Assembly (NCBI RefSeq): GCF_000026145.1
Contig: NC_009445.1
Location: 434,001 to 498,000 of the forward strand
Direction of reading: 5' to 3'
DNA: 64,000 bases
DNA from: Bradyrhizobium sp. ORS 278
Lineage (GTDB): Bacteria > Pseudomonadota > Alphaproteobacteria > Rhizobiales > Xanthobacteraceae
Both the position numbers and the translations under genes were made by a program. The notes beneath the pieces were generated by a model. The model had not been told where the DNA came from. It saw nothing but the letters and a program-made list of their open reading frames with translations, and did not search any database. Positions 10,556 to 18,567 of this stretch are shown here, piece by piece (position 1 is the stretch's first letter; each line of letters starts with the position of its first letter).

Positions 10556-11473
10556 ATGAGCGTGCTCTCCCGAATCTCCACCGCCAATGACGAGCGCTCG
10601 GCGCGGCTGGCCGGCATCGGCCTGATGCTGCTGTCGATTGCGATGTTCTCGTTCGGCGATGCCCTGGGCAAGTTCCTGGTCTCGACCTATGCCGTCGGCC
10701 AGCTGTTGTGGCTGCGCGCCTGCGCGGCGCTGCTGCTGCTCGCGCCGTTCATCTGGCGCAACCGCGCGGCGTTCGTGCAACTCGAACGACCCTGGCTGCA
10801 GCTGGTGCGCGTGATCCTGTCGACGCTCGAGGTCGCGGCGTTCTTCCTCGCGACCGTCTATCTGCCGCTCGCCGACGTCATCACCTACTATCTTGCCGGT
10901 CCGATCTTCGTCACCGCGCTGTCGGCGCTGGTCCTGCGCGAGCATGTCGGCTGGCGGCGCTGGACCGCGATCCTGATCGGCTTCTGCGGCGTGCTGATTG
11001 CGCTCCGTCCGTCGGCGCAGACCTTCAGCCTGCCGGCTCTGATCGCGCTCGGCGGCAGCCTCTCCTTCGCGGTGCTGATGCTGATCACGCGCAGCCTGCG
11101 CGCGACGCCCGACATCGTGATGGCGTCGTCGCAATTCGTCGGCACCTTCCTGCTGGGTGCCGCGATGTCCGCCTTCGGCTGGGTGACGCCGACGCCCGGC
11201 AGCCTCGTGATGTTCGCCGCCGCCGGGCTGATCTCGGTGACGGCGCTGTTCTGCGTCAACCGCTCGCTGAAGCTCGCGCCGGCCTCGGTGGTCGTGCCCT
11301 ACCAGTACACGATGATCGTCTGGGCCGTGCTGTTCGGCTTCGTCGTGTTCGGCGACGTTCCGCATCCCGCGACGATCATCGGCGCGATCATCATCATCGG
11401 CGCCGGCCTCTACATCTACTTGCGCGAACGCAGCCTGGGGCAGGGCGCTGGTTCCGTGAATCCGCCCGTCTAG
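10556..11473 (+). CDS. DMT superfamily (EamA) transporter
   Basis: 305 residues with ten predicted hydrophobic segments in two EamA halves (about 18-145 and 155-295), as in drug/metabolite or amino-acid exporters. Inner-membrane protein. The substrate cannot be told from sequence. It is divergent from obgE, with about 200 bp between the two starts, and is followed by a pair of palindromic repeats. Confidence 0.88.
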   Translation: MSVLSRISTANDERSARLAGIGLMLLSIAMFSFGDALGKFLVSTYAVGQLLWLRACAALLLLAPFIWRNRAAFVQLERPWLQLVRVILSTLEVAAFFLATVYLPLADVITYYLAGPIFVTALSALVLREHVGWRRWTAILIGFCGVLIALRPSAQTFSLPALIALGGSLSFAVLMLITRSLRATPDIVMASSQFVGTFLLGAAMSAFGWVTPTPGSLVMFAAAGLISVTALFCVNRSLKLAPASVVVPYQYTMIVWAVLFGFVVFGDVPHPATIIGAIIIIGAGLYIYLRERSLGQGAGSVNPPV

Positions 11474-11487
11474 CGGTATCCACCGCT

Positions 11488-11602
11488 GTCGTCCCTGCGA
11501 ACGCAGGGACCCCTACCGCGGAAGCTATCGAGGGAACGTGGCTGGCAGTTGCGTGCCTCAATACGGCCGGTGGTTATGGGTCCCTGCGTTCGCAGGGACG
11601 AC
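11488..11602. repeat. Pair of inverted 25-bp palindromic repeats
   Basis: Two 25-bp arms, 11488-11512 and 11578-11602, are exact reverse complements of each other. Each arm is itself nearly palindromic (GTCCCTGCG-AA-CGCAGGGAC core). They lie in the gap between the transporter and the convergent acetyltransferase gene and could act as a transcription stop for both. The layout resembles dispersed intergenic palindromes. Confidence 0.85.
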
Positions 11603-11628
11603 ACTGCTTTTGGAGCGGCGAGCGAGGC

Positions 11629-12228
11629 CTACCGCCGTCCCGCATTGGCCCAGGCCTTCAGCGAGGCCCACACGCCGCGGGTCAGGCGGAACGCATCGAC
11701 CGGGGCCGAGGAGCCGATCACCTCGAAGCGGTGCAGTTCGACGCCGGTCCATTGGAAGCCGCACTTTTCGAGGATGTTGCGCGACGCGGGATTGCTGACG
11801 CGGGCGTGCCCGATCAGCACATTGTCCTCACCACGCTCGAAGAAGTCGTCGATAGCGGCCCGCGCGGCCTCGGTGCCGAAGCCACGGCCCCAATGCTCCA
11901 CGCCCAGCCAGTAGCCGAGCTCGGCGCGGCCGGAGGCGGGGCGGTTGATGCCGACCATGCCGATCGGCGCATCGAGATGCGCGATCAGGAACGCCGTCTC
12001 GCCGCTCTGCTCCAGCGCGCGCACGAAGCGGGCGGCATCGACCTCCGAATAGGGATGCGGCAGCCGGCGGGTGTTTTCCGCGATGCGCCGATCGTCGGCG
12101 AGGCGCGCAATGTCTTTCACGTCCGCGAGCACGGGCGGACGCAGGGTCAGCCTGGGTGTCTCGAGGACGCAAGGTCTCGCCTCGCGCAAGGTGGGGGTGG
12201 TGATGTCCTGCAGCATGTCGGGCTCCAT
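11629..12228 (-). CDS. GNAT family N-acetyltransferase (RimJ/RimL type)
   Basis: 199 residues with an Acetyltransf_3-type domain: TPRLTLRPPVLADVKDIARL near residue 25, the acetyl-CoA loop around LGVEHWGRGFGTEAARAAI and ASRNILEKCGFQWTG near the end. This type usually acetylates N-terminal or side-chain amines of proteins or small molecules; the substrate here is unknown. It lies downstream of rpmA on the same strand, but a terminator separates them. Confidence 0.85.
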   Translation of the reverse strand: MEPDMLQDITTPTLREARPCVLETPRLTLRPPVLADVKDIARLADDRRIAENTRRLPHPYSEVDAARFVRALEQSGETAFLIAHLDAPIGMVGINRPASGRAELGYWLGVEHWGRGFGTEAARAAIDDFFERGEDNVLIGHARVSNPASRNILEKCGFQWTGVELHRFEVIGSSAPVDAFRLTRGVWASLKAWANAGRR

Positions 12229-12257
12229 CGACGCTTCGGGATCAATCGGTCAGCGAA

Positions 12258-12291
12258 ATGAAAAGGGGAGGCCGGTTGTCCCGCCTCCCCT
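12258..12291 (-). terminator. Rho-independent terminator of the rplU-rpmA operon
   Basis: Stem AGGGGAGGC (12264-12272) / GCCTCCCCT (12283-12291), 9 bp, with a 10-base loop. On the minus strand it is followed by TTTCATTTC. It lies about 65 bp past the rpmA stop. Confidence 0.75.
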
Positions 12292-12354
12292 GGAGCCATC
12301 TGGCGCTCCGCCGGTTCGTCAGGACCCGGCGGACGCGTATCGTTCCACCGTATG

Positions 12355-12624
12355 TTACTCGGCAGCTTGGGCGGCTACCGGGCGTACCGAGATGAACGTG
12401 CGATTGGCACGGTCATGGAACTCGACGACGCCCTCGATTTTGGCAAACAGGGTATGGTCCGTGCCCATGCCGACGTTGAGGCCGGGATGCCAGGTCGTGC
12501 CGCGCTGACGCGCAATGATGTTGCCGGGAATCACGCGCTCGCCGCCGAACGCCTTGATGCCGAGGCGCTTGCCCTTGGAGTCGCGTCCGTTGCGGGATGA
12601 ACCGCCTGCCTTTTTATGAGCCAT
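12355..12624 (-). CDS. rpmA: 50S ribosomal protein L27
   Basis: 89 residues, complete bL27. The N-terminus [20 protein letters not shown] reaches towards the peptidyl transferase centre. No N-terminal prepeptide of the Firmicutes type. Cotranscribed with rplU, which lies 126 bp upstream. Confidence 0.98.
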   Translation of the reverse strand: MAHKKAGGSSRNGRDSKGKRLGIKAFGGERVIPGNIIARQRGTTWHPGLNVGMGTDHTLFAKIEGVVEFHDRANRTFISVRPVAAQAAE

Positions 12625-12750
12625 CGCTCGTCTCCGATCTCACGATCACCATTAGCGCGATTCCGCCAAGGGATCATTCACAATTGCAGGTCGCGGACCA
12701 AAAATCCGCGCGATGAAGGTTTGAAGCCGATGCGGCGCGCGGCAGCAGGC

Positions 12751-13134
12751 TTACTCGGCGGCGTCGGCCGCCGGGGCTTCGGCCTTCGCCTTCTTCGGGC
12801 GCGGGCCCTTGGTCGGCTTGGCGTTGTCGGTCAGGATCTCGGAGACGCGGATCAGCGTCAGCTCGTCCCGGTAGCCGCGCTTGCGGCGGGAATTCTTGCG
12901 GCGGCGCTTCTTGAACGCGATGACCTTGGGGCCGCGCTTATGGTCCAGCACCTCGACGGCCACCGACGCGCCGGCCACCGCCGGAATGCCGAGCACCGGG
13001 GTGTCGCCACCGACCACCAGCACCTCGTTCAGCTGCACGATCGTGCCGGGTTCACCGTCGATCTTGCCAATCTCGAGCACATCATCCGGGGCGACGCGGT
13101 ATTGCTTGCCGCCGGTCTTGATGACTGCGAACAT
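12751..13134 (-). CDS. rplU: 50S ribosomal protein L21
   Basis: bL21 of 127 residues from MFAVIKTGGKQY; an ATG three codons upstream (13143) would add MRT. The core matches the family through LIRVSEIL, after which about 25 Lys/Ala/Pro-rich residues extend the C-terminus, a common alphaproteobacterial feature. First gene of rplU-rpmA; a strong promoter and a structured leader lie upstream. Confidence 0.96.
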   Translation of the reverse strand: MFAVIKTGGKQYRVAPDDVLEIGKIDGEPGTIVQLNEVLVVGGDTPVLGIPAVAGASVAVEVLDHKRGPKVIAFKKRRRKNSRRKRGYRDELTLIRVSEILTDNAKPTKGPRPKKAKAEAPAADAAE

Positions 13135-13319
13135 CGTTCTCATCCTTCGTGTTCGATCCCGGCCTCGAAGCCAGATGGCCCCGGGTCGGCTTCTTGTTCA
13201 GTCGTTATGGTTCATGTGATCCAGCCCGATCGAGGCCGGCAGTCGCACCCGAGGCTCAAGACCTCAAAAATGGGCGCAACGACAATCGGCGCGAGAAGCT
13301 CGCGCCGGTCGATCGAGCG

Positions 13320-13347
13320 CTTATAGCGGCCTGCAAGCCTGAGTCAA
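13320..13347 (-). promoter_or_regulatory. Sigma-70 type promoter of rplU-rpmA
   Basis: On the minus strand TTGACT (13347-13342) and TATAAG (13325-13320) are separated by 16 bp. Transcription would start near 13313, giving a leader of about 175 nt that begins with a GGCGCGAG-AAG-CTCGCGCC hairpin (13288-13306). Confidence 0.6.
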
Positions 13348-13421
13348 GGTTAAGGAGCCCCCGAAACCATCGGTTTCGTCCGCCGTTGTCCTGCACACCA
13401 GGCAACAGGGCAGGGACATCA

Positions 13422-14606
13422 ATGGCCGACGACGTCATGACCACCACGGGCATCGCCCGTCACGGCGCCGCGCGGCTGCCGTCGGTCGAGATCGACAGCT
13501 TCAACATCGAGCTCAAGGACGAGGACGGCTTCCTCGGCGATCGCGCCTCCAAGGGCGCCTTCCGCAAGATCCTGGAGCGCTGGCGCAAGCCGTTGCGCAA
13601 ATCCGGCAAGGATCCGTTCGGCGACGAGGACAGCGAGACCATCAGCAAGAAGGCGCTGGACGCGATCCTGGTCGGCGATGACACCGAGGCCTCCGCCGTG
13701 GTGCATTCGGCGATCGAGGAATTCGCCCAGGAGCTTGCCCACGTCACCCGGCGCTTCCTGCGCACCAAGGCCTGGGCCAAGACCGAATGCATCGTGGTCG
13801 GCGGCGGCTTTCGTGATTCCCGCCTCGGCGAGCTCGCCATCGCCCGCACCGAGATCATCCTAAAGGACGAAGGCTTCGGCGTCGAACTGGAGCCGATCCG
13901 CTACCATCCCGACGACGCCGGCCTGATCGGCGCGCTGCATCTGGCCCCGTCCTGGATCTTCGAGGCGCATGACAGCATCCTCGCGGTCGATATCGGCGGC
14001 ACCAATATCCGCTGCGGGGTGGTGGAGACCGCATGGAAGAAGACGCCGGACCTCTCGAAGGCCTCGGTCTGGAAGTCCGATCTGTGGCGCCACGCCGACG
14101 ACGAGCCGACGCGCGAAGGCGCCGTGAAGCGGCTCGCCAAGATGCTGAAAGGACTGATCGAGGAGGCAGACGCCGAGGGTCTGCGGCTCGCGCCCTTCAT
14201 CGGCATCGCCTGTCCCGGCGTGATCAACGAGGACGGCTCGATCGAGAAAGGCGCGCAGAATCTGCCGGGCAATTGGGAGAGCAGCAAGTTCAACCTGCCG
14301 GCCAGCCTGGTCGAGGCGATCCCGATGATTGGCGACCATGACACCGCGGTGCTGATGCACAATGACGGCGTCGTGCAGGGTCTCTCCGAGGTGCCGTTCA
14401 TGCAGGAGTTCGAGCGCTGGGGCGTGCTCACGATCGGCACCGGTCTCGGCAATGCCCGCTTCACCAACCGCCGCAAGGACAACGGCCGCAAGGACAAGGA
14501 CGAGAAGTCCAAGGACGAGAAGTCCAAGGACGAGAAGTCCAAGGACGAGAAAGCCAAGGACGACAAGGCCGACGACAAGAAGGCGGCGAAGAAGAAAAAG
14601 GACTGA
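13422..14606 (+). CDS. ROK-family sugar kinase-like protein with lysine-rich tail
   Basis: 394 residues from the ATG at 13422, preceded by AGGGA; the frame is open upstream to 13149 but that part is not protein-like. An N-terminal region of about 185 residues precedes an actin-fold sugar kinase domain with the phosphate-1 motif ILAVDIGGTNIRCGVVE (about 188) and ACPGVINEDG. The conserved ROK zinc-site CxCGxxGC is not present. In place of a normal end there is a charged tail of KDEKS repeats encoded by a 15-bp tandem repeat. Substrate unknown; glucokinase-like by fold only. Confidence 0.8.
   Translation: MADDVMTTTGIARHGAARLPSVEIDSFNIELKDEDGFLGDRASKGAFRKILERWRKPLRKSGKDPFGDEDSETISKKALDAILVGDDTEASAVVHSAIEEFAQELAHVTRRFLRTKAWAKTECIVVGGGFRDSRLGELAIARTEIILKDEGFGVELEPIRYHPDDAGLIGALHLAPSWIFEAHDSILAVDIGGTNIRCGVVETAWKKTPDLSKASVWKSDLWRHADDEPTREGAVKRLAKMLKGLIEEADAEGLRLAPFIGIACPGVINEDGSIEKGAQNLPGNWESSKFNLPASLVEAIPMIGDHDTAVLMHNDGVVQGLSEVPFMQEFERWGVLTIGTGLGNARFTNRRKDNGRKDKDEKSKDEKSKDEKSKDEKAKDDKADDKKAAKKKKD
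14496..14570 (+). repeat. 15-bp tandem repeat encoding KDEKS pentapeptides
   Basis: Five head-to-tail 15-bp units (AAGGACGAGAAGTCC and close variants) at 14496, 14511, 14526, 14541 and 14556 encode KDEKS KDEKS KDEKS KDEKA KDDKA at the end of the ROK-like protein. Repeat number could change by slippage without breaking the frame. Confidence 0.9.
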
Positions 14607-15050
14607 GCGGCGTCGCTGGCATCGGCAATACTGCAATGCAACATCCAGTAAAATTGCGACCAGGTGTTCGCAACGTGCGAAAAATTGTCGTGCAACCAAG
14701 CGGATGGGCGGGACCCGGTAACCTTGATCGGTTAGGTTAAAAATCGGTTGGCGTTGCGGTGCACGCCGAGATGGCCCAGGGTCATCCGCGTCGCTCAGGC
14801 CGGCCGGATTGACCCCCGTCTCTTCCGTCGGTTTCCCCAAGATGTAGCGACACGGGACCGCCGGCATGTGTCAGCGTACGGCGGTCCCACCTCGCTTGGC
14901 CCCGCGCGATCCCCGGGGGGACCATTCCGCGCAGGCGTGAGCCGCCCCACCGCTTTTCGGTTGGAAATATCCTCTTCCCCGCCTTGTCACCCCCGCCGCC
15001 GTGCCCTAGAACGGCGCCCGACCCGGGGGCCACGCCCCTGATTTGCGCCT
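14607..15050. other. 444-bp gene-free stretch before tRNA-Ser
   Basis: No convincing reading frame is present; open frames here are antisense or run through the tRNA. No clear terminator or promoter was recognised apart from whatever drives the tRNA. Confidence 0.5.
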
Positions 15051-15140
15051 GGAGAGGTGGCAGAGTGGTTGAATGCACCGCACTCGAAATGCGGCATAGG
15101 TGCAAGCCTATCGGGGGTTCGAATCCCTCCCTCTCCGCCA
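15051..15140 (+). tRNA. tRNA-Ser(CGA)
   Basis: 90-nt class II tRNA with encoded CCA. The acceptor stem is GGAGAGG / CCTCTCC with G73, the anticodon loop CTCGAAA has anticodon CGA (reads UCG), a long variable arm follows, and the T-loop is GGTTCGAATCC. The cassette behind it is AT-richer than the DNA before it. Confidence 0.97.
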
Positions 15141-15263
15141 GCTGCTTAAGCCATAACACTGATTACAAACGAAAATTTTCTGGACCGAGCTTGGGGTCTC
15201 ATACTCGTTCCCAGAATCCGCATTGATGAGGTTTTTACGGTTTGAATGCTCCCTTGAACGTAG

Positions 15264-16124
15264 GTGATTTCACCCTATATTTCACACTTGCCCGCCCCCG
15301 AATCAGTGACGAAATCTATGGCGCCTCCACTTCCCCATCCGCTCGGGGGGCCGCCGCCCGCCGAGGTTAATCTCCCGCGAGCACCGTTGGTCCGGGTCAT
15401 TGCTCAGGTTATTTTTCCTGGCCTGCTCAAGATAGAAAACAAGGACGTGGTTGCCGGCTTCCAGGAAGCTATCCGGAAAGACTTTCCGCTGTTCGAACAG
15501 CAGTCAGTCCAGCAATTGCAGATCCATGTTGGGGCGGGGCAGCCTGTTCTCCATCAGGCTCCCGGAAACGTGTGGTGCTTCTTTAGTGCAGACAGGACTC
15601 TGCGTTTAATACTTAACAATAATTCCCTCTCTCTGGACACTGTTAGTTACCAGAGCCGGCAAAAATTCTTAGGCCAAATACGCAGTGTAGTCGCATCAGT
15701 GCAGACGGTGTTCAATCCTCAAATCGCGCTGCGCATCGGACTTCGGTACATTGACAGGGTCGTAGGAGACGATTTCGACAAGATTGACGGCTTGGTTCGC
15801 CCTGAAATGATGGGGATAGCAAATACCTCGTTCCGCCCGCACGTTAGGCACTCGATGACTGAAGCGCTGGTTGCAATAGAGGAAGGAGAATTGCTTCTTC
15901 GCTGGGGAGTATTGTCGCCCAACTCCACAATTCAGCCTGGAGTCCTCGATGCGGTTCCGGAGCCCAGCTGGATTCTCGATATCGACGTGTATTCTGGATC
16001 CCAGAGAGCTTTTGATGCGGATGAACTAGTGATGTCTTTTTCAGCTCTCGCGGAGAGAGCGTACTCCATTTTCCGTCATATGACTCTTCCAGAATTTTTG
16101 GCGACATATGGAGCTAAAAAATGA
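15264..16124 (+). CDS. TIGR04255-like protein
   Basis: 286 residues. It resembles the sporadically distributed TIGR04255 family: an N-terminal LPRAPLVRVIAQVIFPG strand, a middle LRIGLRYIDRV motif and a C-terminal FSALAERAYSIFRHMTLPEF helix. The family function is unknown; members occur in variable regions of genomes. Base composition is clearly lower in GC than the flanking core genes. Its stop overlaps the next start (ATGA at 16121), so the two are coupled. The start could also be at MAPPLPHPL about 18 codons in. No membrane segment or catalytic motif was recognised. Confidence 0.7.
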   Translation: MISPYISHLPAPESVTKSMAPPLPHPLGGPPPAEVNLPRAPLVRVIAQVIFPGLLKIENKDVVAGFQEAIRKDFPLFEQQSVQQLQIHVGAGQPVLHQAPGNVWCFFSADRTLRLILNNNSLSLDTVSYQSRQKFLGQIRSVVASVQTVFNPQIALRIGLRYIDRVVGDDFDKIDGLVRPEMMGIANTSFRPHVRHSMTEALVAIEEGELLLRWGVLSPNSTIQPGVLDAVPEPSWILDIDVYSGSQRAFDADELVMSFSALAERAYSIFRHMTLPEFLATYGAKK

Positions 16125-16939
16125 TTTCTTCAACTAGTGTAGTCGATCTAATTCGGCCGAGCCCAATGTATGGATCTGAAGTCCATTGGGCGCAGCCAAC
16201 ATCTCCTGAGCTTTCGGCAGTAGCCATCAGCAATCTAAGTGTTCATCAGACTACCTTGTGTCTGAACTATGTGCCGGTGGACGCTTCCTTTAAGCTGTTG
16301 GTCAGCGATAAAGGTAAAATTTCTTGCCCTTATAACTCGCTATCGGTTTTTTGGTCGAACTATTTCGGTGGTTACGAGAGAGGAACGATCTTTCCGTTTT
16401 CGATTATCATCAACTCAGTCAATTGGAATCCAGGCGCGCCCTGGTCCGAGCAGAGCGTTTCAGGTGCTTCGCAGATCGAGCGGAGCTCGAACGCATTGCA
16501 GTCCGGTGCCTCGGACCTAGTCGATCAAGTCCAAGTCAAGTCGGGGATGACTCTGGAGGAGGTCGCGCCTCTTCTTGGCGTGACGCGTAGAAGCTTGCAG
16601 CATTGGCGAAAAGGAAAGGCGATTAGCACGCGCAAGGAGCGACGACTCCGCGCGCTGGTAGATGCCTTGAGCTTGCTTCCGGCGGAAAGCCCTGCTCTTC
16701 GCCGCCGCCGCCTGCTTGAGAGGCGTCCTGACGGTGTTCGTCCGTATGATTTACTGGCTGAAGGTCAGTTTGGTGCGGCACATGCTCTCATGACCGGTGA
16801 CGAAGTCCGTCTCCCTAACTCGATCAAGAGCGTGAGTCCGTCACTCACGGCCGTTACGCGTCTATCTACGCTTTCTGACGGTCCTTCTAGTGTTCTTGGT
16901 AAGCTAGATGTGCGACGCTCTGCTAGATTGAAGCGGTAG
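16121..16939 (+). CDS. Helix-turn-helix protein of unknown function
   Basis: 272 residues. Residues about 1-120 match nothing I recognise. About 135-180 form a helix-turn-helix (MTLEEVAPLLGVTRRSLQHW). The C-terminus has an RPYDLLAEGQFGAAHALMTG stretch that recalls the toxin-binding end of Xre/MbcA/ParS antitoxins, a weak resemblance. It overlaps the TIGR04255-like gene by 4 bp and precedes the third cassette gene by 9 bp, so it probably regulates or forms part of the same system. Confidence 0.6.
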   Translation: MISSTSVVDLIRPSPMYGSEVHWAQPTSPELSAVAISNLSVHQTTLCLNYVPVDASFKLLVSDKGKISCPYNSLSVFWSNYFGGYERGTIFPFSIIINSVNWNPGAPWSEQSVSGASQIERSSNALQSGASDLVDQVQVKSGMTLEEVAPLLGVTRRSLQHWRKGKAISTRKERRLRALVDALSLLPAESPALRRRRLLERRPDGVRPYDLLAEGQFGAAHALMTGDEVRLPNSIKSVSPSLTAVTRLSTLSDGPSSVLGKLDVRRSARLKR

Positions 16940-16948
16940 GTATGAGCC

Positions 16949-17845
16949 TTGCCGGATGCTGCTGCGCAACTAGAGGTCGATAAGGCGCTCCTCGATTGGC
17001 AGCAGGGTGATGTGATTCTCGGCGCGGATTTGCCCTTTTCCTATTTGGCCGATGTAAGTCGACCAATAACCCCCGAAGCGGAAGAATTTGCAGCCGTTTC
17101 ACCCGAGGGCGATTCGCTAGCTCAAATAGTCGTTGCTGCAGCAGGTCTGGTTGTCACGACGCAAACTTGCGATGTAGTTCGATCATGCGCTGAACGTGCG
17201 CTAGTGCAGGTCGCTGCGCTGGTGCAGGTTGATCGGGCCACTCTCGATGAGACGAAACGAGGATTTCGACCTCGCTTTGGGTACATCCCAGGCGTCGAAG
17301 CTCAAGGGCTTCTAGCCGATTTCAACGCGATTATGACAATTGATAAAGCCGTTTTGACCCAGACGTTGGCGGCAAATCGCGTTCGAGGCTGCATTACTGA
17401 TAAGGATCAGCGTCAATTCGCTGAAGCTCTGTCTCGAAGCCTGAGCCGATTTGCTTTTCCCGATGATTTCGTAGCTGCCGTGAAGCCAATTCAAAAGCGA
17501 ATTGTAGAAAAGCACGGCAAGGCGACGAAGGATAAGAAGGGTAATCCGACTGGCGAGGGCGAGTTACTGCGAAAATTGTGCGAGATTAGGGTGGCGTGCT
17601 TTCCGTCGTGGGACGCCGCCGAAAACGAGCTGACCTTCTACTTCGTTTTTGAAAGTCGGCGAGATATTCCTGCCGATGCGGACACGATTGTTGAAGCGCT
17701 GCTTCAAAGATTTAAGCCGGTTGGCCTATATAGCGATCCGACTTTTCGTATTGTCACCCTAAATGAAATATCAGCCGCCGCATATAAAAACAGTGACCCT
17801 CTCGACCTGGACAATCTTTCGGCAGGATCTGTACTAACGAGGTGA
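16949..17845 (+). CDS. Uncharacterised protein with TQTCD motif, third cassette gene
   Basis: 298 residues starting at TTG (16949); no ATG lies in frame nearby. The most distinctive segment is AGLVVTTQTCDVVRSCAER (about 66-84), where the cysteines and aspartate could form a catalytic or metal site. A basic loop (KHGKATKDKKGNP) follows near 190. The C-terminal half has an ELTFYFVFESRR strand. I do not recognise the family. It completes a three-gene operon behind tRNA-Ser and is followed by a weak 6-bp hairpin (17853-17868). Confidence 0.6.
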   Translation: MPDAAAQLEVDKALLDWQQGDVILGADLPFSYLADVSRPITPEAEEFAAVSPEGDSLAQIVVAAAGLVVTTQTCDVVRSCAERALVQVAALVQVDRATLDETKRGFRPRFGYIPGVEAQGLLADFNAIMTIDKAVLTQTLAANRVRGCITDKDQRQFAEALSRSLSRFAFPDDFVAAVKPIQKRIVEKHGKATKDKKGNPTGEGELLRKLCEIRVACFPSWDAAENELTFYFVFESRRDIPADADTIVEALLQRFKPVGLYSDPTFRIVTLNEISAAAYKNSDPLDLDNLSAGSVLTR

Positions 17846-18567
17846 TGGGGATGTTCTTAGTCAAGAACCGTTACACTGTTTCTCAGTGCGCCGCGCGATG
17901 CGTATGAGCATCGATATTGTTTGAGTCGCAACATGTCGCGTTTGCGCGTTAAATGGGAGCCTTGAAGCTCGCTTTGCTGCAGATACTTCGCGTAACTAAA
18001 TTGCGAAAAAATGCTATTGCTATTTTTCAGAATTCGTGTTTCTATCTGCCATCCCGGCCCGCCGAGAGGGGCGCTTCGCGATCGTCACGAGACGTGGGGC
18101 CGGAGATGCGGTGGCTGTGAGTTTGCTGCAGCGGGTGTGATGCTCGCCGACGAACGGCAGGCTTGCGGACGTGAAGACGCGTGGTCCTGGCGCCCCGACG
18201 CTGGCGCTAAGCTCATCTGGTGATGATCCGGAGGGCGACGGTGGCTAAGAAGCCGGACACCGGGGAGATCGCGACATAAGCGTGAAAACCATCGCGCGGG
18301 GAATGCCGGGTGATCTCGGCTGAACCTGTGGTGACTGCCGCCTGCTTTTTTTGCTGCAGGCGGGCCATGGGTGCGGCCAGCGCCCGGCATTTCCCGCGCC
18401 CTCTCATGGTTTGAGGGCGGAACGACCGGCACAACTCGGACGCCATGGCGCCGCGGGACCGTAGCTCTGCGGGCCGCCCCCAGGGCATCACGCCGGATGG
18501 GAGAACTGGACGCAGGTTTCGCTCGTATTCTCTCCATGCACTGCCGCCCGCCCTGGAGTTTCACCTG
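17846..18567. other. 720-bp non-coding stretch with repeat-like segment
   Basis: The first 200 bases are AT-rich and featureless. From about 18055 to 18480 the text (GCCGAGAGGGGCGCTTCGCG to the CCCGGCATTTCCCGCGCCCTCTCA region) resembles a long non-coding repeat that I recall as common between Bradyrhizobium genes. Open frames here on both strands are short and not protein-like. Confidence 0.45.

Noticed and set aside
15051..18000. tRNA-Ser as an attachment site for the three-gene cassette
   Set aside because: I found no second copy of the tRNA-Ser 3' end on the far side and no integrase, so the association is by position only.
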